From Limisoma sp963601185 (GTDB lineage: Bacteria; Bacteroidota; Bacteroidia; Bacteroidales; Muribaculaceae), in assembly GCA_963601185.1 (NCBI GenBank), contig CAVCEE010000003.1, forward strand, positions 92,129 through 156,128: a stretch of DNA of 64,000 nt, in the 5' to 3' direction. Under the pieces are notes generated by a model. The model was given only the letters and a program-made list of their open reading frames with translations, was not told the DNA's origin and did no database searches. The stretch's first letter is position 1, and the number at the start of each line of letters is the position of its first letter. The translations under genes were made by a program, and so were the position numbers. Below are positions 1 to 8,373 of this stretch, one piece after another.

Positions 1-1420
1 TGAAACTTGTTTTGTTGGACGTACCAGGGAACGGGTCGCCGCTGTAGGTCTCGTTGTCGGTGATGCCGTCAGCCTCCACGATGTCGACATACTGGTGCGC
101 CGGGCGAGTGTTTACAATGTTGAGCGACCACGCTTCAGAGTTGTAGTCGATGTGCCACACGAGCATACCGTGCCACGGCAGGAACGAGTCCCAACCGATT
201 TTCTGGCGGTTTTCGATGAGGAAATACTCATCGTTGTCACCTTCCACCGGCACGATGTAGGCGGCATTGGTGTTGATGTGGTCGAGAGTGATGTCGTTTG
301 GTTTGGTGAACTGCGACGGAGTGAGCCATCCCAGAGCATAACGTTCGTACGCCGACATATTCGGCGGCGTGCGCCCCTCGTTGAGGTAGTTGCCGGTCGA
401 CAGAAGATCCCAACGTCCAAGTGTATGGTTGGAGGTAACATAAGTGTCGTAGAGGTCGGGCAGACCGAGCACATGGGTGAACTCATGGCAGAACACGCCG
501 ATGCCCACAAAATTATTGTCGCCGCTCAGTTCGTTTGACGTGGCATAGCGGTTGATTGTCACGCCATCGGCTTCCAGAGTCCCGGCATCGGTGTATTGCA
601 GATAGTGGGCGTGAGGCCAGATGGCAGATTCCTCGCCTCCGTCGTGCTGGCCTTTCCCGGCGAAGAACACATAGACATTGTCCACATATCCGTCGCCATC
701 GTTGTCGTACTGCGAAAAATCGATTTCGCCGTCAAGCAACTCGCATGCCTCTTTTATCATCTCTCCGGCTCTCTTGTCGGCACCAGTCTCCCCGGTCTTG
801 TCCTCGCCGTAGTAGGCAAAGTCGTGCGACAGTGTGACCGGTCCGTAGACATCAAACGAAGGATTGAATTTCTGCATCGAATTTTCGTAGAAATAGTCGT
901 GGCAACTGCCGGTGGCATTGTTGAAACTGTAGTCGGTCTGGTTGAGCATATTGTTGAAATGCTCGTGGTCGCCTATGGTCATTGCACGGTCGGCAAATTC
1001 CACAAGTATCACAAGTTCCTTGGGCGTGCCCTCAGTCTTGGATTTCTGCACGCGGAGGTCGTTGTGGTAGGTGATTTGCGGCTTAGCCTTGGCAATGTAG
1101 TTGGCGATAACTTCGCTCGGCGAAGCCTGTATCTGCGCCTTGCGGCTTTTCAGCCCTTTCGCGCCGGTTGTCACTCTCGCCGTCGACACTTCACCGTCGG
1201 CATCGATATAGCGGTAATAGCCATCGGCAGACAAGGTGACAGGGTAGCCGTCCTTGTCGACGAAGAAGTGAAAATTCTCGTCGCCACGCTGCGACAGCAC
1301 AACCGTTGAGCCGTCGGGCTGCGCATAGGTGTAGAAATTCGGGCTTGCCGTGATTGCCGAAGCCTCGTTGAGTCCGCCGGCAAGGAGTGCGGCGGCTATG
1401 ATTAGATGTTTTTTTCTCAT
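1..1420 (-). CDS. M6 family metalloprotease (C-terminus beyond window)
   Basis: Predicted secreted zinc metallopeptidase of the M6 (immune inhibitor A-like) family. It was read by hand on the minus strand from an ATG at 1420 and is open through base 1, so about 473 N-terminal residues are visible. The start MRKKHLI leads a hydrophobic stretch with an Ala-Ser-Ala signal peptidase site near residue 22. The zinc motif HEFTH (His312, Glu313, His316) is followed by VLGLPDLYD, the usual M6 context, and an Asp-rich calcium-like stretch DNDGDGYVDNVY lies upstream. In this family a Glu/Asp-assisted zinc activates water for peptide hydrolysis, usually outside the cell. The missing C-terminus would show whether it has a type IX sorting domain like its neighbour. 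A terminator separates it from the upstream gene, so it is probably transcribed on its own. Confidence 0.93.
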   Translation of the reverse strand, partial: MRKKHLIIAAALLAGGLNEASAITASPNFYTYAQPDGSTVVLSQRGDENFHFFVDKDGYPVTLSADGYYRYIDADGEVSTARVTTGAKGLKSRKAQIQASPSEVIANYIAKAKPQITYHNDLRVQKSKTEGTPKELVILVEFADRAMTIGDHEHFNNMLNQTDYSFNNATGSCHDYFYENSMQKFNPSFDVYGPVTLSHDFAYYGEDKTGETGADKRAGEMIKEACELLDGEIDFSQYDNDGDGYVDNVYVFFAGKGQHDGGEESAIWPHAHYLQYTDAGTLEADGVTINRYATSNELSGDNNFVGIGVFCHEFTHVLGLPDLYDTYVTSNHTLGRWDLLSTGNYLNEGRTPPNMSAYERYALGWLTPSQFTKPNDITLDHINTNAAYIVPVEGDNDEYFLIENRQKIGWDSFLPWHGMLVWHIDYNSEAWSLNIVNTRPAHQYVDIVEADGITDNETYSGDPFPGTSNKTSF

Positions 1421-1432
1421 TTTGTTGCTGAT

Positions 1433-1480
1433 AAAAATGAAGCGCACAGGCTTTGATGAAATCATCAATAACTGTGCGCT
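1433..1480 (-). terminator. Rho-independent terminator after the modular type IX cargo gene
   Basis: A perfect 9-bp stem (AGCGCACAG at 1441-1449, CTGTGCGCT at 1472-1480) encloses a second perfect 7-bp stem (1453-1459 with 1462-1468). On the minus strand it is followed by a T-rich run (1432-1438). It lies 31 bases past the stop codon at 1511 and just before the metalloprotease start. Confidence 0.8.
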
Positions 1481-1510
1481 ATCAGATGGTACAAATTTTT
1501 TGAGTGCGGC

Positions 1511-4500
1511 TTACTTGTTTACCTTGATTTTGTAAACGTCGTTGCCTGCTTTCACAACATAGATGCCCTGATTGAGCACTTGCTTCAGACTTGTCTGGAG
1601 GTTGCCCTCAACACGGGTGTTGAGCACCTTGCGGCCAAGCACGTCGAACACTTCCACATCGCGCGGCTCGTCGAAGACAAGTGAGCCTACAGCACCCGGC
1701 ACGTGCCAGTTGATCGGGAATGTGATTGTTTCACCGCCCTCGGTGAAGATTTCAACGAAGTCGCCGTTGCTGGTGTTGTCGCTTGGCGTGAGAGTCAGCG
1801 TGAATGTTGCTGTGCCGGTGCTCATGATTTCGTCTTGGACGATGAGTTGCGGCTCAACGGTTACCTCGCTGGATGCAGGGTCGCTGATGATGATGTCGCC
1901 GAGCAAGCCAGAGGCAGTTACGGTGACAGTCTTGGTTCTGGTCTGTCCCACTTCCACGTCGCCGGCTTCCCAACTGTAGGCATCGAGTCTTACTGTAGGC
2001 GCATCCTCGAGCACGAAGGTTACCACTGGATAGTGGCGACCAGTGTTGTAGCGGGTCTCGTTGTCGTAGGTGTAGAGGCAATACTGGTTTGCCGCTTTCT
2101 CAAGGTCCTGACCGAAGTAGAACTTGTTGAAACTGGCCTGGTCGGAGATGTTGTCGATGCCGGTGCAGTCGTGCATAGTGACGATGCGGAGGTTGCCGCC
2201 GGTGTAGAGGAACTTCTCGTCGAACGGAATTTCAGCCCATTCAGGCTCGTTGACAGAGCCGCCGTCGAAGGTGATGTTGCCTTCAAACACCTTGGTCATC
2301 GTGCTTACGTCGGTGAAATCCTCGTCCTCGTTAGGCACGTCGGTAGCATCGGTGTTGGCTACATAGACTGTAACCTTTGAGGTGAACGGATCGGCATCGC
2401 CGTGGAGGGCGAAGTGGTAGTATGGATAGGCAATTTCCTTGATGTATTTGTTCGAGCCGTCGAGATCGAGGTCTTCGGCGCGGTAGACAAATTCGCACTT
2501 GCTTTGCTGCGACGAGAGGTCGAGAGGAGTGTAGGCTTCCCAACCGCTGATTGTGCCGGCTTGTGCGTCGGGTTCTTCGATTTCGTCGCTCGGAGTCCAG
2601 TAGACAGGGTATTCAACTGCATCGGCATTCTCTGCGGTGAGTGTGAATGAAGCCTCCTTTGCAGTGAGGTCAGCCACGTTGAGCGAAATCTCGAATGTGG
2701 CAGTGCCGGCTTCGGCATCAGCCTTTGCAATGGTTTTCGGACTTACCGTTACGGCAGCGTTCGTTGGTGTGCCAACGGTGATGTCGCCCTTGAGGTTCTT
2801 TGCCGATACGGTGACGGTCTTGGTGTAGGTGTGACCGAGTTGAGAAACACCGTTCACCCAACTGTAACTGTCGAGGCTGAACTCTGTTGCGCTGTGGCTG
2901 CTTTCGTCGACCGAGGTGATGATGATTACAGGGAACGAAGCACTTGTGCGCTGCATGTTGCCTGCCTCTATTGAGCAGTCGGCAAGGGCTGCTTCGTTGT
3001 CGGCTGCACGCACGAGCACCGGCATTTCGCCTTTGCGCTTGGTGTCGTTGGAGAAGTACCAACGCTCCGAAACTGCATCGCTCACGCCCTTGACGCGGAC
3101 GCGGAGGTTAGAACCGTCGTAGACAAATGCCTCGGCGAGGTCAAACGTGAGATAGTAGAACGGAGTGGCCTGCTCGATGTTGCCTCCGGCAGGGATTGTC
3201 TTGGTTGCCTTTGCCACTTGGGTCATGCCGTCGGTAAAATCTTTGCCTACAGCCTTGTCGGTGGTGTTGGCAAGAGAGAGAGTCACTTCCTCGGCAACTG
3301 CGTTGGAATTGAACGTCATAGGGAAGACGATGCGGCGGATTTTTGTGCCTTTCTTGAGGTTGAGGTCTTTGGCACGGTAAATCATCTCGCTTTCGCTTGC
3401 TTCCCATGTGCTGAACAACGGAATTTTCTGTGTATAGTCGTTGCATTCGCCAATCTGGTTGACAACGGCATCGTAGCCAAGCACCGGATTCCATTTGATA
3501 GGCAATTCGATGTCGTCCATACCACGGCTCGTAAGCACTACCTTGTCGCGGCTTATGTCGGTGTCGTCAGGGTTGATGGTCACAGTGAGTGTTACCTTGC
3601 CGCTGGCGAGTTCTTCGTTGGAGAACGACAACGGGCTTACGGTCACAACATTTGTTGTAGGCGCGCTGACGGTGATGCCATTGTAGAGCGTGCCGGTAGT
3701 GGCAATCTCAACGGTCGTAACCAAATCCTGGTGGAGAGGAGCGTCGCCTACTTCGACAGAGGTCGGGTTGAGGGTGATTGTTGCATCCGGTTTCTTCCAT
3801 TTTGGAGTCCAAGTGGTGTTGATGACCATATCTTCGCATCCCGGTGTAGAAACGGTGATGTAGTCGGCTGTTGTGGTCTCGTCGGCAACGGTGAGCGTCA
3901 TAGTGAATGTAGCGCCGCCGTCGGCTTCGGCATCAGCCTTGCTGATCGTGGTCTTGTCTACAGTGATTTGGCTGCCCGGAGTGATTGTCACGTCGCCAGT
4001 GAGGCGCTTGCCGGAGATTGTTACGGTTTGCGTGTAGGTCTCGCCGATTGTGGCGTTGCCCAGTTGCCAGTTGTAGATGTCGCTCGTGAGAGCAGGGTCG
4101 GTGAGTTCCGACGTTACGAAGCGAGTAACGGGGAACACGTTGGTCTTGTTTCTGAGTGTTTCCCAACCATAGGTATCGCCCCAAGAAATCTGCATAAGGG
4201 TACGCACGTTCCAGTACAACTGCTCTCCCCATTCGATGTTTGAATAGTTGTCGTCGTCCTTGACAACATACATACGGAGGTTACGTCCGGTGTATTCAAA
4301 CGGAGTGGAGAATTCAAACTCCTGCCAGTTGGGGTTGTCGTATGACCCGCCCCAGAATTTCACCGTGCCGTCGTACACGAGAGTCATATTGCTGACATCG
4401 TGAAAATCCGAACTAACTTCGGCATCGGTGGTGTTTTCGAGATAAATCTTCATTTTTGAAGGATACTCGCCCGACACTGAGCCGCCCGACTCGCTGTGGA

Positions 4501-4717
4501 CATACGGGAATGCGAGTTCCTCGATTTTGCAGGCGCCATTAAGCCCTGCCAGCCGTTCGGCAGGATAGACAATCTCAAACTTGCTCTTCGTGAGGTTTGA
4601 GACTACATACTGCCCGAATGCACTACTTTCGCCCACTTGCACGGTCTCGGCCACAGCCTGTTGACCAAGTCCCAGCATCGCGCCGGCGAACAGATAAATC
4701 ATTCCGAGTTTTTTCAT
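1511..4717 (-). CDS. Modular secreted protein with type IX sorting domain
   Basis: A 1068-residue secreted or cell-surface protein of unknown specific function. The signal peptide ends near AVAETV (residue 23). The visible architecture alternates two repeated modules. Three jelly-roll-like modules of about 130-170 residues start near residues 30, 415 and 690; they share a pattern around YRAEDL, TDVSTMTKVFEG and YTGGNLR. Four Ig-like modules of about 95 residues are marked by VGxTxTKTVTV and a conserved final W. The last ~70 residues (VEVFDVLGRKVLNT through IYVVKAGNDVYKIKVNK) are a typical type A type IX secretion C-terminal domain, which is removed on export. It lies 20 bases after the gene ending at 4738, so the two are probably cotranscribed. 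No catalytic motif was seen; adhesion or carbohydrate binding is a guess. Confidence 0.85.
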   Translation of the reverse strand: MKKLGMIYLFAGAMLGLGQQAVAETVQVGESSAFGQYVVSNLTKSKFEIVYPAERLAGLNGACKIEELAFPYVHSESGGSVSGEYPSKMKIYLENTTDAEVSSDFHDVSNMTLVYDGTVKFWGGSYDNPNWQEFEFSTPFEYTGRNLRMYVVKDDDNYSNIEWGEQLYWNVRTLMQISWGDTYGWETLRNKTNVFPVTRFVTSELTDPALTSDIYNWQLGNATIGETYTQTVTISGKRLTGDVTITPGSQITVDKTTISKADAEADGGATFTMTLTVADETTTADYITVSTPGCEDMVINTTWTPKWKKPDATITLNPTSVEVGDAPLHQDLVTTVEIATTGTLYNGITVSAPTTNVVTVSPLSFSNEELASGKVTLTVTINPDDTDISRDKVVLTSRGMDDIELPIKWNPVLGYDAVVNQIGECNDYTQKIPLFSTWEASESEMIYRAKDLNLKKGTKIRRIVFPMTFNSNAVAEEVTLSLANTTDKAVGKDFTDGMTQVAKATKTIPAGGNIEQATPFYYLTFDLAEAFVYDGSNLRVRVKGVSDAVSERWYFSNDTKRKGEMPVLVRAADNEAALADCSIEAGNMQRTSASFPVIIITSVDESSHSATEFSLDSYSWVNGVSQLGHTYTKTVTVSAKNLKGDITVGTPTNAAVTVSPKTIAKADAEAGTATFEISLNVADLTAKEASFTLTAENADAVEYPVYWTPSDEIEEPDAQAGTISGWEAYTPLDLSSQQSKCEFVYRAEDLDLDGSNKYIKEIAYPYYHFALHGDADPFTSKVTVYVANTDATDVPNEDEDFTDVSTMTKVFEGNITFDGGSVNEPEWAEIPFDEKFLYTGGNLRIVTMHDCTGIDNISDQASFNKFYFGQDLEKAANQYCLYTYDNETRYNTGRHYPVVTFVLEDAPTVRLDAYSWEAGDVEVGQTRTKTVTVTASGLLGDIIISDPASSEVTVEPQLIVQDEIMSTGTATFTLTLTPSDNTSNGDFVEIFTEGGETITFPINWHVPGAVGSLVFDEPRDVEVFDVLGRKVLNTRVEGNLQTSLKQVLNQGIYVVKAGNDVYKIKVNK

Positions 4718-4737
4718 AATGAAAAATTATTTTATTG

Positions 4738-6303
4738 TTAATTATTTGCGTTTGATATTATCACCTTTTCGCGAGTGATTGCCCCATTGTCGTAGACGGT
4801 GGTCTTGATGAGCACCTGTCCGCCTTGGCTGGCATCAGCCTTGCGACCGAGAAGGTCGGTGTAGTCCACCCTTACAACATTGGCATCTGCATCAACAATG
4901 CTGACGCCGGCATTGGGGTTGGTTGCCGACGAGCGTCCTGCGGAAACGGTCTCTACGCCGTCAACGATATATACGCTTTCCACCTCCATTGTCTTCCAGT
5001 TGGATGTGTCGCCGAAATAGAACAGTTTGTAGCGGTTGCGGTACACCTCGTTGAATGTGTAACTGTTGTAGTAATAGCACGGCACGAGACTCATCGCTTC
5101 CGTAACGCCCTGATAGTCAGCAGGGGTGAACGTGTAGACATTGCCGTCGAGATAGATGCGGTAGTAGAGGTTGTCGGGGTTGATTTCCGCGCCATTCTCG
5201 TCGGTGAGCGGAAGCACGAAAGTGGTCTGCAACCCATAACTGGAGTTCACGCACTTCAGATACTGCGGAGTGGCTGGCACAGCCGCTACGTCGCCGGCAT
5301 ATTTGGTGAGTTTCACTTTGGTTATGATGTCGTAGTTGCCGCCGTCAAACATATATTTCTCGCACAATGCGTCCTGGTTCAGGGTCATTGCACCGTCAGT
5401 TCCGATGGCAAAGGAGAAATCGGTTGTGCCCACATAACTTGAGCCGTTGGCGTTTGCACCGTCGAGGCGAAGCCAGAACGACGGGTCGTTGAACAGCGGC
5501 TGTCCGGACTCGAAGATTGCCACGTCGTCCTCCACCGTGCCTTTTACGTAGTCCTCACGGGAGTCGAACGACAGTCCGTTGATGTAGATGTCGTCGCCTT
5601 GGCGAGCCACATCGACAACGCGCTTGTAGTCACCGCCGCGCCAGTTGTCGTAGAAGTTGAGCATATATTTCTCCATTGATGCTCCGTCGGGGACGGTTGT
5701 CGCTGTAGCGGTCACCTCGTCGAAGATGTATGTGTGGGCGTAGGTGCTTGCCAATGAGTAGGATCGGGTCGTTTCACTGTAGGAAAACAAGCCGAGATAC
5801 ACGCTGTCGTCGGTGCTGCGCATGTGTCCGTTGCTGAACGAGAGGGTAAGTCCGTCGACAAGCGAGGCACTGCTGTCGCTGACGGTGAATGCCAGCAGGT
5901 AAAGTTTGCTGCCGTCATCGCCGTTGGTGACATACTGTCCCGACTTGATGGTTACCTTGTTGCCTGCTATCTCTCCTTTGGCATAGCCGTCGAGGTTGTC
6001 CATAAACAGGTTTTTGAACCACACCGTTGTGCCGTCGGTGCTGAACACCAGCGGACTTTTGAGGTCGTATTCATCGTAGTCAGGCTGCAAGGCGTTGACA
6101 TACATGTATAGGCTCATGCCGTAGTCCTTTGCAATGCCTTCAGGGTCGGTCACCAGCGATTTTGTGGTGGCGGAGAGTGGCGCGTTTATGGTTTGTACGG
6201 CTGAGGGGAGTTCAGTTTTGAGATTGCCTGTGCGCACTGTCTGTGCGTTGGCAGATGCCAGACACAGTGCGGAGGTCGCTAAAAATAGTAAAGTTTTATT
6301 CAT
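4738..6303 (-). CDS. Secreted protein of unknown function, Por-type C-terminus
   Basis: A 521-residue predicted exported protein. I chose the ATG at 6303 over an upstream non-ATG start because it gives a clean signal peptide, MNKTLLFLATSALCLASANAQ-like, cut before TVRTG. The body contains Bacteroidales-surface-type sequence with NYDIITKVKLTKY and several Tyr/Asp-rich beta segments, but no catalytic motif that I recognise. The C-terminal ~60 residues (ATNPNAGVSIVDADANVVRVDYTDLLGRKA) resemble the DLLGR core of type IX sorting domains. It is the first gene of a probable two-gene unit with the modular protein at 4717. Its promoter region carries two inverted repeats. Confidence 0.75.
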   Translation of the reverse strand: MNKTLLFLATSALCLASANAQTVRTGNLKTELPSAVQTINAPLSATTKSLVTDPEGIAKDYGMSLYMYVNALQPDYDEYDLKSPLVFSTDGTTVWFKNLFMDNLDGYAKGEIAGNKVTIKSGQYVTNGDDGSKLYLLAFTVSDSSASLVDGLTLSFSNGHMRSTDDSVYLGLFSYSETTRSYSLASTYAHTYIFDEVTATATTVPDGASMEKYMLNFYDNWRGGDYKRVVDVARQGDDIYINGLSFDSREDYVKGTVEDDVAIFESGQPLFNDPSFWLRLDGANANGSSYVGTTDFSFAIGTDGAMTLNQDALCEKYMFDGGNYDIITKVKLTKYAGDVAAVPATPQYLKCVNSSYGLQTTFVLPLTDENGAEINPDNLYYRIYLDGNVYTFTPADYQGVTEAMSLVPCYYYNSYTFNEVYRNRYKLFYFGDTSNWKTMEVESVYIVDGVETVSAGRSSATNPNAGVSIVDADANVVRVDYTDLLGRKADASQGGQVLIKTTVYDNGAITREKVIISNANN

Positions 6304-6355
6304 CCGAATCTGTATTGTTGTATGCACTGAATAAGCCAATTGTGGATTGTCAAAG

Positions 6356-6363
6356 CAAAAATA
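6356..6363 (-). promoter_or_regulatory. Putative -7 box for the gene starting at 6303
   Basis: TATTTTTG on the minus strand matches the Bacteroidota -7 consensus TAnnTTTG. It lies about 50 bases upstream of the ATG. No clear TTTG -33 box was found. The box sits inside a 7-bp inverted repeat (6351-6357 with 6365-6371). Confidence 0.4.
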
Positions 6364-6404
6364 CTGCTTTGATTGCTTATGGCAGTTATACTAAATTAAC
6401 TACA

Positions 6405-6450
6405 ATGCCATTTTGAAGCAGAATAGCGAATTTTTCCGACAAAATGGCAT
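6405..6450. repeat. Perfect 11-bp inverted repeat in intergenic region
   Basis: ATGCCATTTTG at 6405-6415 and CAAAATGGCAT at 6440-6450 are perfect complements with a 24-base loop. The repeat lies between the regulator gene (stop at 6512) and the secreted-protein gene (start at 6303). It could be a weak terminator for the regulator or an operator. It has no good T tract on either side. Confidence 0.55.
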
Positions 6451-6511
6451 ATTTTAATTGCGAATAAACGAAAAATGACATTGAACGGTTGCCCTTCCAA
6501 TGCCATCTATG

Positions 6512-7093
6512 TTATTTGAAATTTTCCATCCGTTTGAGCCGGCACAGATACTGTGGCGTGATGCCCAGATAGGATGCAATGATTTTCTGCTGCACGTGCC
6601 TCATAATCTCGGGGCGGTTTTTTACCATCGCATCGAAACGTTCCTTGGCATTGCCGTTGATCACCATGTTTTTACGCTCTTGGTAGAACAACTCTTCCTG
6701 CGCTATGTGGAGCGACCATTTGGCAAATTCGTGCGAGTCCTCGACCATCTGCCAGTAGTGCTTCGCCGGGATGCAAAGCAGTGTGGACTCGCAGCATGCG
6801 TCAATCTGATAGTATGAAGGCAAGCCCTTGACAAACGAGTGCTTCGACATAAACAGAGTGCCGGGAAGCCCGAAGGCATAAGTGCGCTCGTTCTCGCCGT
6901 TCATGTCGGAGAAGCGGATAATGCCCGACACCACGATAAACACGTTGCTGTCGAATTCGCCGGTATTGATTAGTATTTCACCGCTGCGCAGCCGCCTGAC
7001 AGAGCCACCTTGCAGGAACTGCATCATAGTGGTGTCATCAAGGCGGAAAGAGCATTCTTTCGCAAGTAAATCAATCAAAGCATTATAGTCCAT
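6512..7093 (-). CDS. Crp/Fnr family transcriptional regulator
   Basis: A 193-residue one-component regulator. Residues ~20-110 form a cyclic-nucleotide-binding-type beta barrel (SGEILINTGEFDSNVFIVVSG is the characteristic beta-hairpin segment). A long dimerisation helix follows (about 115-150), and a short C-terminal helix-turn-helix is visible in QKIIASYLGITPQYLCRLKR. It is shorter than E. coli CRP, as is common for Bacteroidota members. The cAMP-contacting Arg-Ser/Thr pair is not evident, so the ligand is unknown. It follows the leu operon's direction but is separated from it by a terminator and stands alone. A dyad overlaps its promoter, so autoregulation is possible. Confidence 0.88.
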   Translation of the reverse strand: MDYNALIDLLAKECSFRLDDTTMMQFLQGGSVRRLRSGEILINTGEFDSNVFIVVSGIIRFSDMNGENERTYAFGLPGTLFMSKHSFVKGLPSYYQIDACCESTLLCIPAKHYWQMVEDSHEFAKWSLHIAQEELFYQERKNMVINGNAKERFDAMVKNRPEIMRHVQQKIIASYLGITPQYLCRLKRMENFK

Positions 7094-7114
7094 GAATCGT
7101 AGCAGTTTTGGTTG

Positions 7115-7139
7115 TGCATTGTTAACTAATGCAAAGATA
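7115..7139 (-). promoter_or_regulatory. Promoter -7 box with overlapping dyad upstream of the Crp-like gene
   Basis: TATCTTTG (minus strand, 7132-7139) fits TAnnTTTG about 40 bases before the ATG at 7093. The inverted repeat TGCATT-N7-AATGCA (7115-7133) overlaps its downstream edge. No -33 TTTG was seen at the usual spacing. Confidence 0.45.
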
Positions 7140-7234
7140 CTATATCGGTGTGTAATTTGGTAACTTTACTGCCACTTTTGCTGAATAAATATTAAAAAAC
7201 AGGGCATTTTTGAAGCAATTTTTGCAAAAGCGCA

Positions 7235-7269
7235 CAAAAAAGTGGGCGCAACAAGATGCTGCGCCCACT
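7235..7269 (-). terminator. Terminator of the leu operon
   Basis: A perfect 10-bp stem AGTGGGCGCA (7241-7250) / TGCGCCCACT (7260-7269) is followed on the minus strand by six Ts (7236-7241). It lies 23 bases after the leuB stop. Confidence 0.88.
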
Positions 7270-7292
7270 GAGGTGAAAAAGGTTTATGGTTG

Positions 7293-8366
7293 TTATGCTT
7301 TCTCGATGTAGTCAACGAGCCATTTGCCCACTTCGCTGGTTTTGTAGGCTTTTGCGTCCTTGGCAGCGATGTCCTCTGTAACCACTTCGGCATCCATCGA
7401 CGCGTCGACGGCTTTGCGGATAAGGTCGGCTTCTGCCTTGAGGTTGAAGGCATATTCAAGCATCATTGCAGCAGAGAGTACTGTTGCCAATGGGTTGGCG
7501 ATGTCCTTGCCGGCTGCCTGTGGGTAAGAGCCGTGGATTGGCTCAAACACTGAAGTGTGGATACCTACTGATGCCGACGGAAGCATACCGAGCGAGCCTG
7601 TGATTACAGAACCTTCGTCGGTGAGGATGTCGCCGAACATATTTTCAGTTACGAGTACGTCGAAATCCTTCGGCCACTGAATCATGCGCATTGCGGCGTT
7701 GTCGACGAAGAGGTATTCAGTAGTCACGTCAGGATATTCGGCAGCGATTTCCTTGGCTACCTCGCGCCAGAGGCGTGAAGTGGCGAGGACGTTGGCTTTG
7801 TCGACAACCGTCACTTTCTTGCGGCGCTTCTCGGCATATTGGTATGCCAGACGCACGATGCGCTCGATTTCGTAGCGCGAATATACGCAAGTGTCGTAGG
7901 CAGTTTGTCCGTCTTCGCTGCGACCCTGCGGACGGCCGAAGTAAAGACCGCCGGTGAGTTCGCGGATGCACATAAAGTCAGCACCCTCAACGAGGTCGGC
8001 ACGCAATGGCGACTTGTAGATAAGGCTCGGGAATGTGGTCACTGGGCGGATGTTGGCATAGAGACCGAGTTGCTTGCGCATAGCAAGAAGCCCCTGCTCA
8101 GGGCGCACCTTTGCAGTCGGGTCGTTGTCGTATTTCGGAGAGCCGATGGCGCCGAACAGCACGGCATCCGACTCCATACACAGTTTGTGGGTCTCTTCGG
8201 GATAAGGAGTGCCGAGAGCATCGATGGCGCATGCGCCCACAAGTGCTTTCTTGTATTCCAGTTCGTGGTTGAATTTCTTTGCAGTGGCCTTTACTACGTC
8301 GAGAGCCACGTCTACTATCTCCGGTCCGATACCGTCGCCCGGAAGAACTGCTATTTTCAGTTTCAT
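7293..8366 (-). CDS. leuB: 3-isopropylmalate dehydrogenase
   Basis: A 357-residue cytoplasmic enzyme that oxidatively decarboxylates 3-isopropylmalate to 2-oxoisocaproate with NAD+, the third step of leucine synthesis. Family marks are VLPGDGIGPE at the N-terminus, the substrate arginines in VRPEQGLLAMRKQLGLYANIRPV, the catalytic Tyr/Lys regions (RYEIERIVRLAY, VVDKANVLATSRLWREV), and NMFGDILTDEGSVITGSLGMLPSAS with the metal-binding aspartates. Length and motifs are complete. It is the last gene of the leu operon, 7 bases after the second synthase, and is followed by a strong terminator. In organisms with citramalate synthase, LeuB also handles the C4-branch intermediate for isoleucine. Confidence 0.97.
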   Translation of the reverse strand: MKLKIAVLPGDGIGPEIVDVALDVVKATAKKFNHELEYKKALVGACAIDALGTPYPEETHKLCMESDAVLFGAIGSPKYDNDPTAKVRPEQGLLAMRKQLGLYANIRPVTTFPSLIYKSPLRADLVEGADFMCIRELTGGLYFGRPQGRSEDGQTAYDTCVYSRYEIERIVRLAYQYAEKRRKKVTVVDKANVLATSRLWREVAKEIAAEYPDVTTEYLFVDNAAMRMIQWPKDFDVLVTENMFGDILTDEGSVITGSLGMLPSASVGIHTSVFEPIHGSYPQAAGKDIANPLATVLSAAMMLEYAFNLKAEADLIRKAVDASMDAEVVTEDIAAKDAKAYKTSEVGKWLVDYIEKA

Positions 8367-8373
8367 ATTGTTT

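Noticed and set aside
3218..4243. 341-codon plus-strand frame opposite the modular type IX protein
   Set aside because: The opposite strand carries consistent repeated modules and a sorting domain; the plus frame shows none.
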